A DNA stretch of 64,000 nucleotides, from NCBI RefSeq assembly GCF_020055635.1, contig NZ_JAIPUT010000006.1:86915-150914 (forward strand), read 5' to 3'. The notes under the pieces were generated by a model. That model had not been told where the DNA came from, did no database searches, and worked only from the letters and a program-made list of their open reading frames with translations. Of this stretch, positions 46,723-56,085 are shown piece after piece. Each line of letters starts with the position of its first letter. Position 1 is the stretch's first letter. The position numbers were made by a program, and so were the translations under genes. The stretch is from Marivita sp. GTDB lineage: Bacteria > Pseudomonadota > Alphaproteobacteria > Rhodobacterales > Rhodobacteraceae.

Positions 46723-47367
46723 TTAGAGCGTGCCGCCCTCTGTGGGGTAAAGATAGGCGGTCACACCCGTGTCCACCTCTTCGTAGAGCGCGTTGATATG
46801 CGGCATCACCATGCGCACACAGCCCGAACTGGCGCGGGTCCCGATCGACCGCGGGGCCGGGGTTCCGTGAATGCGCAGATAGGTGTCGCGGTTGCCGACG
46901 AAGAGATACAGCGCGCGCGACCCCAATGCATTGTCCGGACCAGGAGGCATCCCGTCTTCCCAGCGCGCGTATTTCTCGGGTTCGCGCTCGATCATCGCGG
47001 GCGTCGGGGTCCATTGCGGCCACTTGGCCTTGCGGCGGATCGTGTAGACGCCGGGTTCGTAAAGCCCATCGCGCCCGATGGCGACGCCATAGCGCATCGC
47101 GGTGCCGTCGCCCTGAATGTGATAGAGGTAGCGCGCCACGGCATCGACATGCACGTCCCCCGGCGTGAGATCCGGATTGGCCTGCACACGCGTGGGCAGA
47201 AACCTCGGATGCAGCCCCCAGGGGTTGCTCGTGTCCAGATCGAAATTCGAGGGTGTGACCTGTGCATCCCACGTGTCCCAGTCGCCGGGCGCGGCGAGGG
47301 CCGGGCGGACAAGCGCGGGCGCGGCCAAGGTAGAGAGAGCAGCAAGCATGAAGCGTCGAGTAACCAT
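46723..47367 (-). CDS. L,D-transpeptidase (YkuD/ErfK family)
   Basis: GAAAGG about 7 nt before the ATG at 47367 selects this start over upstream in-frame starts and gives 214 residues. The N-terminus (VTRRFMLAALSTLAAPALV) is a signal with a twin-arginine look. The catalytic YkuD motif HGTPAPRSIGTRASSGCVRM is complete, with His and nucleophilic Cys. Such enzymes make 3-3 cross-links in peptidoglycan or attach proteins to it. It is convergent to the small lipoprotein gene and divergent from the LacI-family regulator. An outer-membrane or periplasmic location is expected. Confidence 0.9.
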   Translation of the reverse strand: MVTRRFMLAALSTLAAPALVRPALAAPGDWDTWDAQVTPSNFDLDTSNPWGLHPRFLPTRVQANPDLTPGDVHVDAVARYLYHIQGDGTAMRYGVAIGRDGLYEPGVYTIRRKAKWPQWTPTPAMIEREPEKYARWEDGMPPGPDNALGSRALYLFVGNRDTYLRIHGTPAPRSIGTRASSGCVRMVMPHINALYEEVDTGVTAYLYPTEGGTL

Positions 47368-47686
47368 GTAAAACCTTTCAGACATCCTGAATACCAGCGC
47401 AAGGACCGCCCCCCAGAGACGCCCCCAGAGACGTCCTGCGCGCAACGTTGAGAACAAAACCTTCAAAGCAGCCGCAGGTTCAACGCTTTACGCAACGTTC
47501 ACGACATTTTGTCCCCGACTGAGGTGCCGATGCTGCGGTTGCAAAGCGTTTTTCAAGAAATCGACGGGTCGCGGCAAGGACATGCGGAAACTTGACGTAA
47601 ACGCGCGCCAAACCGCAAAATACCTTTACGCGCGCCAATTAACTGTGGCTTAAATAGACACGACACCAGCCTTGGAAAGGGTCCGC
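47368..47686. promoter_or_regulatory. Divergent promoter region with two LacI-type operator half-palindromes
   Basis: Two copies of a 14-bp element lie at 47598-47611 (TAAACGCGCGCCAA) and 47625-47638 (TTTACGCGCGCCAA), 27 bp apart. They match one half and the CGCG centre of the perfect palindrome TTAACGCGCGTTAA at 48721-48734, upstream of smoE. They most likely bind the LacI-family protein encoded just downstream (autoregulation). The remaining part of this region serves the divergent L,D-transpeptidase gene. Confidence 0.65.
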
Positions 47687-48718
47687 ATGCAGCCGCAGAA
47701 GGTCAAGACGATGGAGGAATTCGCCGCCCTGAGCGGCATCTCCCGGCCGACTCTCTCAAAATTCTTCAACGATCCCGCCAGCGTACGGGCGACGACCCGC
47801 GAACGGATCGAAACGGCGCTAGAACGGTTCGACTACACGCCCAACGTTTACGCGATAAACCAGAACAGGAAATTGACCAAGAATATCGGAATCGTCGTGC
47901 CGTACCTCGCCGATCCGTTCTTTGCCGAGATCGCCCGAAGCCTCGAACAACGGTGCATCAATGCCGGGTATCGCCCGACGCTCTACAGCGCCCATGGCGA
48001 CCAGGGCCTGGAAAACGACATCCTCGACAGCCTGCGATCGCTCAAACCCGCCGGGGTTCTGCTCGCGGCCCTGGGGCGCCTGTCGGACCGCTCCAAGATC
48101 GAAACCTTCTGTGCGGATGTCCCGACCGTCCTTTTCGACTCCTATCTCGAAGGGGTGGGCGAAGCCTTTGTCGGGTCCGACAATTTCAGCTTCGTGTCGC
48201 AAAGCGTCGAATACCTGTGCCGCACCGGAGAGCCACCCTGCTTTTTCGAGATGCGCCATCCGGCGAACCCCAACGCCAACAAGCGCCGCACCGCCTATCT
48301 CGAGATGATGGATCGGCTTGGAAAGGATCCGCAGGTGATCAAGATCGACGGCGAAGGCTGGGCCTTTGAAGAGATCGGACGGCGAGGAGCGCATCGCGTG
48401 CTCGAGGAAAACGGCCTGACCACGGACACTGTCCTGTGCAGCAACGACCGCCTGGCCATCGGATTTCTGGCCGCCTGTTACGAACGCGGCCTGCGCGTCG
48501 GGCGCGGCGACGGATGTGCGCTGCGCGTGGCATCTCATGACGACCATCCGTTTTCCCGGTTCACCTGCCCGGCCCTGACGACCGTGGCGCATGATTACGA
48601 TGCGGTTTCGAATCGCAGCGTCGAAACGTTGTTCGAACTGATCGAAAACGGCGGAAGGCTCCCTGCCCGGACGGAAACGCTGTTTCCGGCGCGGCTGGTT
48701 TTACGTGCCTCCGCATAA
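47687..48718 (+). CDS. LacI-family transcriptional regulator of the polyol operon
   Basis: The ATG at 47687 follows GGAAAGG with a 6-nt spacer; 343 residues. The N-terminal LacI helix-turn-helix and hinge are visible (MEEFAALSGISRPTLSKFFND, VRATTRERIETALERFDYTPN), followed by a periplasmic-binding-protein-like sensor domain (NIGIVVPYLADPFFAEIA and later LCSNDRLAIGFLAACYERGL). Its position directly before smoE and the shared ACGCGCG operators argue that it represses the smo/mtlK operon and itself, with a sugar alcohol as inducer. In Rhodobacter sphaeroides the smo operon has a different regulator arrangement, so the ligand is inferred. Confidence 0.92.
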   Translation: MQPQKVKTMEEFAALSGISRPTLSKFFNDPASVRATTRERIETALERFDYTPNVYAINQNRKLTKNIGIVVPYLADPFFAEIARSLEQRCINAGYRPTLYSAHGDQGLENDILDSLRSLKPAGVLLAALGRLSDRSKIETFCADVPTVLFDSYLEGVGEAFVGSDNFSFVSQSVEYLCRTGEPPCFFEMRHPANPNANKRRTAYLEMMDRLGKDPQVIKIDGEGWAFEEIGRRGAHRVLEENGLTTDTVLCSNDRLAIGFLAACYERGLRVGRGDGCALRVASHDDHPFSRFTCPALTTVAHDYDAVSNRSVETLFELIENGGRLPARTETLFPARLVLRASA

Positions 48719-48720
48719 AC

Positions 48721-48748
48721 TTAACGCGCGTTAAATTTTAAATTGACA
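48721..48748 (+). promoter_or_regulatory. Operator palindrome and -35 box of the smo operon
   Basis: TTAACGCGCGTTAA (48721-48734) is a perfect 14-bp palindrome with a central CGCG, typical of LacI-family operators. It is followed by TTGACA (48743-48748), a consensus -35. A -10 element near 48764-48770 is weak (TTAGCC or TAGCCT). The smoE start is at 48806 behind GGGAGG. Repressor bound here would block polymerase. Confidence 0.75.
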
Positions 48749-48805
48749 CGAGGTAATTTTTTGTTAGCCTTCCTGACACTACATCCAACTTCAGGGAGGA
48801 AAAGG

Positions 48806-50113
48806 ATGTCTATCAAGCGCGTACTCGGCGCCTCAACGGCGCTTACCCTATGCTCTGCCGCAGCTTTCGCACAGGACACCACGATCACCATCGCCACTGT
48901 CAACAACGGCGACATGATCCGGATGCAGAGCTATACTGACACGTTTACCGAACAGACCGGCATCGCCGTCGAATGGGTGACTCTCGAAGAAAACGTGCTG
49001 CGTCAGCGCGTCACCACCGACATCACCACCAACGGCGGCCAGTTCGACATCATGACGATCGGCATGTACGAAACCCCGATCTGGGGCGCCAATGACTGGC
49101 TCATCCCGTTGAATGACCTTTCCGAAGACTACGATGCCGAAGACATCCTGCCCGCGATGCGCAACGGCCTTTCGCATGACGGCACGCTTTATGCCGCGCC
49201 CTTCTATGGCGAATCGTCGATGGTCATGTACCGCACCGACCTGATGGAACAGGCCGGGCTGGAAATGCCGCAAGCCCCGACATGGGAATTCATCCGCGAA
49301 GCGGCGGCGGCCATGGATGATCCCGAGAACGACATCAACGGCATCTGCCTGCGCGGCAAGGCCGGATGGGGTGAAGGCGGGGCCTTCATCACCGTGACCG
49401 GCAATTCCTTCGGTGCCCGCTGGTTCGACGAGGACTGGACCGCCCAGTTCGATCAGCCGGAATGGAACGAGGCGCTGACCTTCTTCGTCAACCTGATGAA
49501 CGATTACGGCCCCGAGGGCTATGCCACCAACGGCTTCAACGAAAACCTGTCGCTGTTCCAGCAGGGCAAGTGCGGCATGTGGATCGACGCGACGGTTGCC
49601 GCGTCCTTCGTGACCAACCCGACCGACTCCACCGTGGCCGACAGCGTCGGGTTCGCCCTGGCGCCGAACAAGGAAGGCATCGACAAGCGCTCCAACTGGC
49701 TCTGGGCCTGGGCCCTGGCGATCCCGGCCGGCACCCAGAAGGAAGACGCGGCCAAGCAGTTCATCGAATGGGCGACGTCGAAAGAGTATATCGAGCTCGT
49801 TGCCGCCAATGAGGGCTGGGCCAACGTCCCGCCGGGTGCACGCACCTCGCTCTACGAGACCCCCGAATACCAGGAGGTCCCGTTTGCCGCCATGACGCTG
49901 GAATCGATCAAGGCAGCCGACCCGAACAACCCGACGGTCGATCCGGTGCCGTATGTCGGCATCCAGTTCGTGGCGATCCCGGAATTTGCGGGCATCGCGA
50001 CCCAGGTGAGCCAGGAATTCTCGGCCGTCTACGCGGGTCAGCAGAGCGTGGACGAAGCGCTCGAGAAGGCGCAAGCCATCACCACCGAAGAAATGGAAGC
50101 CGCAGGCTACTGA
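48806..50113 (+). CDS. smoE: Sorbitol/mannitol ABC transporter substrate-binding protein SmoE
   Basis: The ATG at 48806 behind AGGGAGGAAAAGG gives 435 residues with a signal peptide (SIKRVLGASTALTLCSAAAFAQ). It is a family 1 extracellular solute-binding protein with the polyol-type YAAPFYGESSMVMYRTDL split around residues 131-150, WLWAWALAIPAGTQKEDAAK and WANVPPGARTSLY. It delivers sugar alcohols to the SmoFGK importer. It is the first structural gene after the LacI regulator, and a strong hairpin follows its stop. Confidence 0.92.
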   Translation: MSIKRVLGASTALTLCSAAAFAQDTTITIATVNNGDMIRMQSYTDTFTEQTGIAVEWVTLEENVLRQRVTTDITTNGGQFDIMTIGMYETPIWGANDWLIPLNDLSEDYDAEDILPAMRNGLSHDGTLYAAPFYGESSMVMYRTDLMEQAGLEMPQAPTWEFIREAAAAMDDPENDINGICLRGKAGWGEGGAFITVTGNSFGARWFDEDWTAQFDQPEWNEALTFFVNLMNDYGPEGYATNGFNENLSLFQQGKCGMWIDATVAASFVTNPTDSTVADSVGFALAPNKEGIDKRSNWLWAWALAIPAGTQKEDAAKQFIEWATSKEYIELVAANEGWANVPPGARTSLYETPEYQEVPFAAMTLESIKAADPNNPTVDPVPYVGIQFVAIPEFAGIATQVSQEFSAVYAGQQSVDEALEKAQAITTEEMEAAGY

Positions 50114-50128
50114 GGCATCCTCCCGGCT

Positions 50129-50152
50129 GGGGTGGGCAAGCTTGCCCGCCCC
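50129..50152 (+). terminator. Strong hairpin between smoE and smoF
   Basis: GGGGTGGGCAAG / CTTGCCCGCCCC forms a 12-bp stem (one G-T pair) starting 16 nt after the smoE stop. It has no following T-run, so it is likely to stabilise the smoE message and reduce transcription of the membrane components, as is known for other binding-protein operons. Confidence 0.6.
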
Positions 50153-50231
50153 ACGCTACCCTTCATGACAACAGACTTTCGTTCCCACCCGCGGTCCGCA
50201 TGCGACCCGCGCAACAAAGGCAATTTGCGTC

Positions 50232-51098
50232 ATGGCTACCCAACACTCCCGATCCGCTGCGCGCCTGATGATGGCCCCTGCCGTGATCCTGCTCATGGGC
50301 TGGATGCTGGTGCCGCTGACGATGACGATCTACTTTTCCTTCAAGCGCTACCTGCCCCTGCGCGGTGGCGATCTGGGCTGGACCGGATTTGACAATTACG
50401 TCCGCTTCGTGACCTCGACGGCCTTCTGGCCATCGGTTCAGGCAACGCTGGTGATCGTGGGCGGTGTTCTCGTGATCACGGTTGTCCTGGGCATCCTTCT
50501 GGCGATGCTGCTCGACCAGCCCATGTGGGGCCAGGGCGTTGTCCGCATCCTTGTCATCGCGCCGTTCTTCGTGATGCCGACGGTTTCGGCGCTGGTGTGG
50601 AAGAACATGTTCATGGATCCGGTCAACGGATTGTTCGCCCATCTGTGGCGCTTTTTCGGGGCCGAGCCGATTGCCTGGCTCTCCGAGGCGTCGATGACCT
50701 CGATCATCATGATCGTGTCCTGGCAATGGCTGCCCTTTGCGACGCTGATCCTGCTGACCGCCATCCAGTCGCTTGACAGCGAACAGCTCGAAGCCGCCGA
50801 AATGGATGGCGCGCCGCTGCTCAAGAAATTCTACCACATCATCCTGCCGCATCTCGGACGCGCGATCACCATCGTGATCCTGATCCAGACGATTTTCCTG
50901 CTGTCGATCTTCGCCGAGATCTTCGTCACCACCGGCGGCGCCTTCGGCACCCGGACGCTCACCTACCTGATCTTCCAGCGCGTGCTGGAAAGCCAGAACG
51001 TGGGGCTCGGATCGGCCGGCGGGGTCTATGCCATCATCCTTGCCAATATCGTTGCCATCTTCCTGATGCGCATCGTCGGCAAGAACCTGGACGCGTGA
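50232..51098 (+). CDS. smoF: Polyol ABC transporter permease SmoF
   Basis: This 288-residue inner-membrane protein has six predicted helices and the permease EAA loop (EAAEMDGAPLLKKFYHIILPHL, about 195-216), which docks to the ATPase. The opening ARLMMAPAVILLMGWMLVPL helix and SFKRYLPLRGG are typical of MalF/SmoF-type sugar permeases. It lies about 118 nt after smoE and 13 nt before smoG. Confidence 0.92.
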   Translation: MATQHSRSAARLMMAPAVILLMGWMLVPLTMTIYFSFKRYLPLRGGDLGWTGFDNYVRFVTSTAFWPSVQATLVIVGGVLVITVVLGILLAMLLDQPMWGQGVVRILVIAPFFVMPTVSALVWKNMFMDPVNGLFAHLWRFFGAEPIAWLSEASMTSIIMIVSWQWLPFATLILLTAIQSLDSEQLEAAEMDGAPLLKKFYHIILPHLGRAITIVILIQTIFLLSIFAEIFVTTGGAFGTRTLTYLIFQRVLESQNVGLGSAGGVYAIILANIVAIFLMRIVGKNLDA

Positions 51099-51111
51099 GG
51101 AGGACCTGACC

Positions 51112-51942
51112 ATGGCACGCGCCGTATCGACACAACGCAAGGCACTGAACACCACGGTCGCATGGACGATCGGTCTGCTGATCTTCTTTCCGATCCTCTG
51201 GACCATCCTGACCAGCTTCAAGACCGAAGCCCAGGCCATCGCCAGCCCGCCGATCTTCATCGGCTTCGACTGGACACTCGAAAACTACGCGGTGGTGCAG
51301 GAGCGCTCGAACTACATGCGCTTCCTGTGGAATTCGGTGATCATCGCCGGGGGCTCGACCATCCTGGGCATCATCATCGCGGTGCCTGCGGCCTGGTCCA
51401 TGGCCTTCGTGCCCTCGAAACGCACCAAGGACATCCTGCTGTGGATGCTCTCGACCAAGATGCTGCCAGCCGTCGGTGTGCTTTACCCGATCTACCTTCT
51501 GTTCATCCAGATGGGGCTTCTCGACAGCCGGGCGGGACTGGTCGTCGTGCTGATGCTGATCAACCTGCCGATCATCGTCTGGATGCTCTACACCTATTTC
51601 CGCGAAATCCCGGGCGAGATCCTCGAGGCCGCGCGGATGGACGGCGCGTCGCTGCGCGAAGAGCTGCTTTACATCCTGACCCCGATGGCGGTGCCCGGCA
51701 TTGCCTCGACGCTGCTGCTCAACTTCATCCTCGCCTGGAACGAGGCCTTCTGGACGCTCAACCTGACCGCCGTGGACGCGGCCCCGCTGACCGCGTTCAT
51801 CGCCAGCTATTCCAGCCCCGAGGGACTGTTCTTCGCCAAGCTCAGCGCGGCCTCCACCATGGCCATCGCGCCGATCCTCATCCTTGGCTGGTTCAGCCAG
51901 AAGCAACTTGTCCGCGGCCTGACCTTCGGCGCGGTGAAATAA
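51112..51942 (+). CDS. smoG: Polyol ABC transporter permease SmoG
   Basis: This 276-residue MalG-type permease starts after GAGGAGG. It has six predicted helices and the EAA loop [20 protein letters not shown] (about 181-200). The segment [18 protein letters not shown] near the N-terminus is family-typical. It pairs with SmoF to form the membrane pore of the importer. Confidence 0.92.
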   Translation: MARAVSTQRKALNTTVAWTIGLLIFFPILWTILTSFKTEAQAIASPPIFIGFDWTLENYAVVQERSNYMRFLWNSVIIAGGSTILGIIIAVPAAWSMAFVPSKRTKDILLWMLSTKMLPAVGVLYPIYLLFIQMGLLDSRAGLVVVLMLINLPIIVWMLYTYFREIPGEILEAARMDGASLREELLYILTPMAVPGIASTLLLNFILAWNEAFWTLNLTAVDAAPLTAFIASYSSPEGLFFAKLSAASTMAIAPILILGWFSQKQLVRGLTFGAVK

Positions 51943-51989
51943 CGCCTGCCCTCGGCAAGCCGCCAGGGCAACCAAAAGGACCATACCCA

Positions 51990-52994
51990 ATGGGACGCAT
52001 TCAACTCAAGAAAGTGACCAAGAGCTTCGGTGAAGTCGAGGTCATCCCGCCGCTGGACCTGACGATCGAAGACGGCGAATTCACCGTATTCGTCGGCCCC
52101 TCGGGCTGTGGCAAATCCACCCTGCTGCGGCTGATCGCGGGTCTTGAGGACATCACCTCGGGCCATATCGAGATCGATGGAACCGACGCCACCAATGTCC
52201 CGCCCGCCAAGCGCGGCCTTGCCATGGTGTTCCAGTCCTACGCGCTCTATCCACATATGTCCGTGCGCAAGAACATCGCCTTTCCGCTGCGCATGGCGAA
52301 ACTGGACCAGGCCGAGATCGAACGCCGCGTGAACGGCGCAGCCGAGGTGCTGAACCTCACCGACTACCTTGACCGTCGCCCCGGCCAATTGTCCGGCGGC
52401 CAGCGCCAGCGCGTCGCGATCGGACGGGCAATTGTGCGCGAACCCGCCGCGTTCCTATTCGACGAACCGCTGTCCAACCTCGATGCGGCCCTCCGCGTCG
52501 GCATGCGGCTCGAGATTTCCGAACTGCACAAGCGCCTGGAAACCACGATGATCTACGTGACCCACGACCAGGTCGAAGCGATGACGATGGCCGACAAGAT
52601 CGTCGTCTTGCGGGCCGGAAACATCGAACAGGTTGGCTCGCCGCTCGACCTGTACCACAGCCCCCGCAACACCTTTGTCGCCGGGTTCATCGGCTCTCCC
52701 AAGATGAACCTCTTCGAAGGACCCGAAGCGCAGAAGCGCGACGCGCATACCATGGGGGTCCGCCCCGAACATATCACCGTGTCCGACAGCGACGGACTGT
52801 GGTCCGGCGTTGTGGGCGTCGCCGAGCACCTGGGGTCCGACACGTTCTTCCACATCCACGAAACCGGGCTGGCCGACACCATCACCGTGCGTGTCGATGG
52901 CGAGGTCAGTTTCAAACACGGGGACCGCATCCATCTGACACCGCGCGAGGATGTCATTCACCGTTTCGACGGGAAGGGATTGAGGCTCGCATGA
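51990..52994 (+). CDS. smoK: Polyol ABC transporter ATP-binding protein SmoK
   Basis: This 334-residue protein starts at the ATG at 51990 (AAAAGGA upstream). It has Walker [10 protein letters not shown] (about 37-45), Q-loop [10 protein letters not shown], signature LSGGQRQR, Walker [13 protein letters not shown] and H-loop VTHDQVEA, then a C-terminal TOBE/OB regulatory domain (about 240-334) as in MalK/UgpC. It energises SmoFG. Its stop overlaps smoS by 4 nt (ATGA). Confidence 0.95.
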   Translation: MGRIQLKKVTKSFGEVEVIPPLDLTIEDGEFTVFVGPSGCGKSTLLRLIAGLEDITSGHIEIDGTDATNVPPAKRGLAMVFQSYALYPHMSVRKNIAFPLRMAKLDQAEIERRVNGAAEVLNLTDYLDRRPGQLSGGQRQRVAIGRAIVREPAAFLFDEPLSNLDAALRVGMRLEISELHKRLETTMIYVTHDQVEAMTMADKIVVLRAGNIEQVGSPLDLYHSPRNTFVAGFIGSPKMNLFEGPEAQKRDAHTMGVRPEHITVSDSDGLWSGVVGVAEHLGSDTFFHIHETGLADTITVRVDGEVSFKHGDRIHLTPREDVIHRFDGKGLRLA

Positions 52995-53764
52995 AACGAC
53001 TGGACGGAAAGACGGCGCTGATCACCGGCGCGGCGCGCGGCATCGGCCTGGCCTTCGCCAAGGCCTATGTGTCCGAAGGCGCGCGGGTGGCCATTGCCGA
53101 TATCGACATCGACCGGGCCACGCTGGCGGCGAGAGAGATCGGCGAGACCGCGATTGCCGTGAAGATGGACGTCACAGACCAATCCAGCATCGACAGCGCC
53201 GTGGCGCAGACCGCGCAGGCTTTCGGCCGGATCGACATCCTGATCAACAACGCGGCCCTGTTCTCCGCCGCTCCGATCGTCGAGATCGACCGCCGGGACT
53301 TTTCCCGCGTCTTCGACATCAATGTTGCCGGCACGCTCTTCACGCTCCAGGCGGTCGCACGCCACATGATCGACAAGGGCATCAAGGGCCGGATCATCAA
53401 CATGGCCTCACAGGCGGGCCGCAGGGGCGAACCGCTGGTGGCGGTCTATTGCGCCACCAAGGCGGCGGTGATCTCGCTGACGCAATCGGCGGGGCTCAAC
53501 CTGATCGAACACGGCATCAACGTGAACGCGATCTCGCCCGGCGTGGTCGATGGCGAGCATTGGGACGGCGTCGATGCCTTCTTCGCGAAATACGAAAACA
53601 AGGCCCCCGGCCAGAAGAAGGCCGAGGTCGGCGCAGCCGTTCCCTATGGCCGCATGGGGACGGCCGAGGATCTGACCGGCATGGCCGTGTTCCTCGCCAG
53701 CGACGAGGCCCGCTACATCGTCGCCCAGACCTATAACGTTGACGGCGGTCAATGGATGAGCTGA
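52991..53764 (+). CDS. smoS: Sorbitol dehydrogenase SmoS (short-chain dehydrogenase)
   Basis: This 257-residue classical SDR oxidises sorbitol (glucitol) to fructose. The cofactor motif is TGAARGIG (about 12-19), the structural motif is NNAA, catalytic Ser is in NMASQAG, and YCATK holds the catalytic Tyr and Lys. The C-terminal [10 protein letters not shown] is typical. It is joined to smoK by a 4-nt overlap and to mtlK by a 1-nt overlap, so uptake and oxidation are expressed together. Confidence 0.92.
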   Translation: MKRLDGKTALITGAARGIGLAFAKAYVSEGARVAIADIDIDRATLAAREIGETAIAVKMDVTDQSSIDSAVAQTAQAFGRIDILINNAALFSAAPIVEIDRRDFSRVFDINVAGTLFTLQAVARHMIDKGIKGRIINMASQAGRRGEPLVAVYCATKAAVISLTQSAGLNLIEHGINVNAISPGVVDGEHWDGVDAFFAKYENKAPGQKKAEVGAAVPYGRMGTAEDLTGMAVFLASDEARYIVAQTYNVDGGQWMS

Positions 53765-55251
53765 TGAGCAAAAAGACTGTCCAACTATCCCGCGAAACGC
53801 TGCGCCACCTGCCCGAAGACATTTCGCGGCCCCGCTACGGCGCAGCCGACCTGTCGCCCGGCATCGTGCATATCGGTGTCGGCAATTTCCACCGCGCGCA
53901 CCAGGCCTGGTACCTGCACCGGCTGATGCAACAGGGGCAGGCCCGCGACTGGGCGATCATCGGCGGCGGGGTCAGACCCGGCGATGCAATCATGCGCGAC
54001 AAGCTTTGCGCGCAGGATTGCCTGACCACCCTGATCGAACTGCGCCCCGACGGCACCTCGGCGGAAATCTGCGGCGCGATGATCGACTTCCTGCCCGTGC
54101 AGGACGACAACGCCGCCCTGATCACCCGGATGGCCGACCCGACGACACGCATCGTGTCGCTGACCGTCACCGAGGGCGGATATTACGTCAACCCGTCCAG
54201 CGGCGCCTTCGATGCCGGGCATGACGACATCCTCCACGACGTGCAGCATCCCGACGCGCCGCGTACCGCCTTCGGCGCCATCGTGACGGCCCTCGCCCTG
54301 CGGCGCGCCTCCGGGGCCGGGCCATTCACCGTTCAAAGCTGCGACAATCTGCAAGGCAATGGCACCATCACGCGCGCCGCCGTGGTCTCCTTGGCCCGCC
54401 TGCGCAGCCCCGACCTTGCCGACTGGATCGACCGGACATGCAGTTTCCCCAACTCCATGGTGGATTGCATCGTCCCGGCGACCGGCCCCGCCGAGATCGC
54501 CAAGGCCCGCGCCCTGGGCATTGAAGACGCCGCGCCCGTCACCCACGAGAATTTCCGCCAATGGGTCATCGAGGACGATTTCTGCGCCGGCAGGCCCGAC
54601 TGGGATCGCGTCGGGGCCACCTTCACCGACCAGGTGCACGCCTACGAGACCATGAAGATCCGCCTCCTCAACGCCGGCCACCAGGTTCTTGCCAATGCCG
54701 GCGAGCTGCTTTCCGTGGAAACGATCGCCGACTGCATGGCGCATCCGCAGATCTCGGCCCTGTTCGGCAAGGTCGAACGCGAGGAAATCGCCCCCTATGT
54801 CGCGCCGGTGCCCGACATGACGCCCGAGGCATATATCGCCCTGATCGAGGCCCGTTTTTCCAACCCCGCGATCCATGACACGGCGCGCCGTGTCGCCTTC
54901 GACGGCTCCTCGCGTCATACCGGTTTCGTGCTCCCGATCCTCCGCGAGGCGCTTGCCGCAGGAGGCCCGGTAGACGGTCTCGCACTCGTCGAGGCCCTCT
55001 GGGCCCGCATGTGCGCCGGAACCCGCGAAGACGGATCAACCATCGCCCCCAATGACCCGAACTGGACGGCCCTGACCGCCGCCGCACACACCGCCCGCCA
55101 GCGGCCCGCAGCCTGGCTCGAGCAGCGCCATATCTATGGCAGCCTCGCGGAAAACCCGATCTTCGCCACGTCCTTCGACCGCTGGCTGGACATGATCTGG
55201 ACCAGGGGCGTGCGCGCCGCGCTCGAAGCCTATATCACGCCGACACGGTAA
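53764..55251 (+). CDS. mtlK: Mannitol 2-dehydrogenase MtlK
   Basis: The ATG at 53764 shares one base with the smoS stop (TGATG), giving 495 residues. It is a long-chain polyol dehydrogenase: IVHIGVGNFHRAHQAWYL (NAD site), SLTVTEGGYY, SCDNLQGNG and the active-site Lys region KIRLLNAGHQVLA. It oxidises D-mannitol to D-fructose (and often arabitol). It ends the smo operon. No fructokinase gene follows here. Confidence 0.93.
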   Translation: MSKKTVQLSRETLRHLPEDISRPRYGAADLSPGIVHIGVGNFHRAHQAWYLHRLMQQGQARDWAIIGGGVRPGDAIMRDKLCAQDCLTTLIELRPDGTSAEICGAMIDFLPVQDDNAALITRMADPTTRIVSLTVTEGGYYVNPSSGAFDAGHDDILHDVQHPDAPRTAFGAIVTALALRRASGAGPFTVQSCDNLQGNGTITRAAVVSLARLRSPDLADWIDRTCSFPNSMVDCIVPATGPAEIAKARALGIEDAAPVTHENFRQWVIEDDFCAGRPDWDRVGATFTDQVHAYETMKIRLLNAGHQVLANAGELLSVETIADCMAHPQISALFGKVEREEIAPYVAPVPDMTPEAYIALIEARFSNPAIHDTARRVAFDGSSRHTGFVLPILREALAAGGPVDGLALVEALWARMCAGTREDGSTIAPNDPNWTALTAAAHTARQRPAAWLEQRHIYGSLAENPIFATSFDRWLDMIWTRGVRAALEAYITPTR

Positions 55252-55389
55252 CAGGCCGCCCGCCGGGGCAAAGCGCCGTTCCCGCCGATGCGCGCAACAA
55301 CGCCATTTCCCGCAGGCGCAAGACCGACTGGGCTTGACGCATGACTCGGGTCTTCTCCGTCGGGCGCAGTCCGGGACCGGGTCTTCGGG

Positions 55390-55995
55390 TCATGGGCGGG
55401 TGAACACCGACAACGCGAGGGCCATCATCTCGCGGATGCGGGCCGGATTTTCGCCGGAGGCACGTTGTGTGATGGCAAGCGCGATCTGCTCGCCGAGGTA
55501 TTGCGCCCCGGCGTCGACCGACAGCCCGTCGGGCCAGTCCCCGGCATCGCGACAGGACTGAAGGAACGCGACATATGCCGCCTGTGCCGCGGCGTCGATC
55601 TCTTCCACCCGCACCCGCGTTTCCGGACCAAGCCGGTGCTTGCCCGCACGCATCTTGTAGAACAGGCAGCCGGTTTCCATGCGCGGATCGTCGCTGGCAA
55701 AGTCGATCAGCGCATCGAGCGTGCCCCGCAGCCTCATCCCGCCCTGCAGGATCACGAAAATCTCCGACAACACTTGTTCGGCATACCGGTCTAGCACCGC
55801 GCGCGAAAGCCCATCCTCGCTTCCGAACTCGCGGTAGAGCGAGGGCTTCGAGATGCCCGCCATCTGACAGATCGCGTTGACCGACACATCGGCCGGATCG
55901 CTTTGCCAATACGCGGTCATCGCGACGTCCAGCACATTTTCGGCGTTCATCTTGCGCGGCCGGCCGCGCGCGGGTTTCGGTTTATCAGCGCCCAT
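55390..55995 (-). CDS. TetR-family regulator of the divergent SDR gene
   Basis: I chose the ATG at 55995 (201 residues) because an operator sits immediately upstream of it. The N-terminal HTH (VNAICQMAGISKPSLYREFG split around 40-58) and the ARGRPRKMN basic arm are typical of TetR proteins. The C-terminal domain has a CLFYKMRAG segment, as in the YxaF/LmrA-type C-terminal family. It should repress itself and the SDR gene through the two inverted repeats at 56000-56058. The inducer is unknown, probably an electrophile or quinone-like compound. Confidence 0.88.
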   Translation of the reverse strand: MGADKPKPARGRPRKMNAENVLDVAMTAYWQSDPADVSVNAICQMAGISKPSLYREFGSEDGLSRAVLDRYAEQVLSEIFVILQGGMRLRGTLDALIDFASDDPRMETGCLFYKMRAGKHRLGPETRVRVEEIDAAAQAAYVAFLQSCRDAGDWPDGLSVDAGAQYLGEQIALAITQRASGENPARIREMMALALSVFTRP

Positions 55996-55999
55996 TTTG

Positions 56000-56058
56000 T
56001 TACCAACTGGTAATTTATTCCTTGACGGCATGCGTCGGATATTCGTACCACTTGGTAA
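56000..56058. promoter_or_regulatory. Twin operators of the TetR/SDR divergent promoter
   Basis: TTACCA-AC-TGGTAA (56000-56013) and GTACCA-CT-TGGTAA (56045-56058) are two nearly identical interrupted palindromes, 45 bp centre to centre, between the divergent tetR and SDR genes. ACCAxxTGGT is a common TetR-family target. TTGACG at 56022-56027 may be a -35 for the SDR gene. Confidence 0.75.
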
Positions 56059-56085
56059 CACACCTTGCAACCACGAGAGCGAAAC

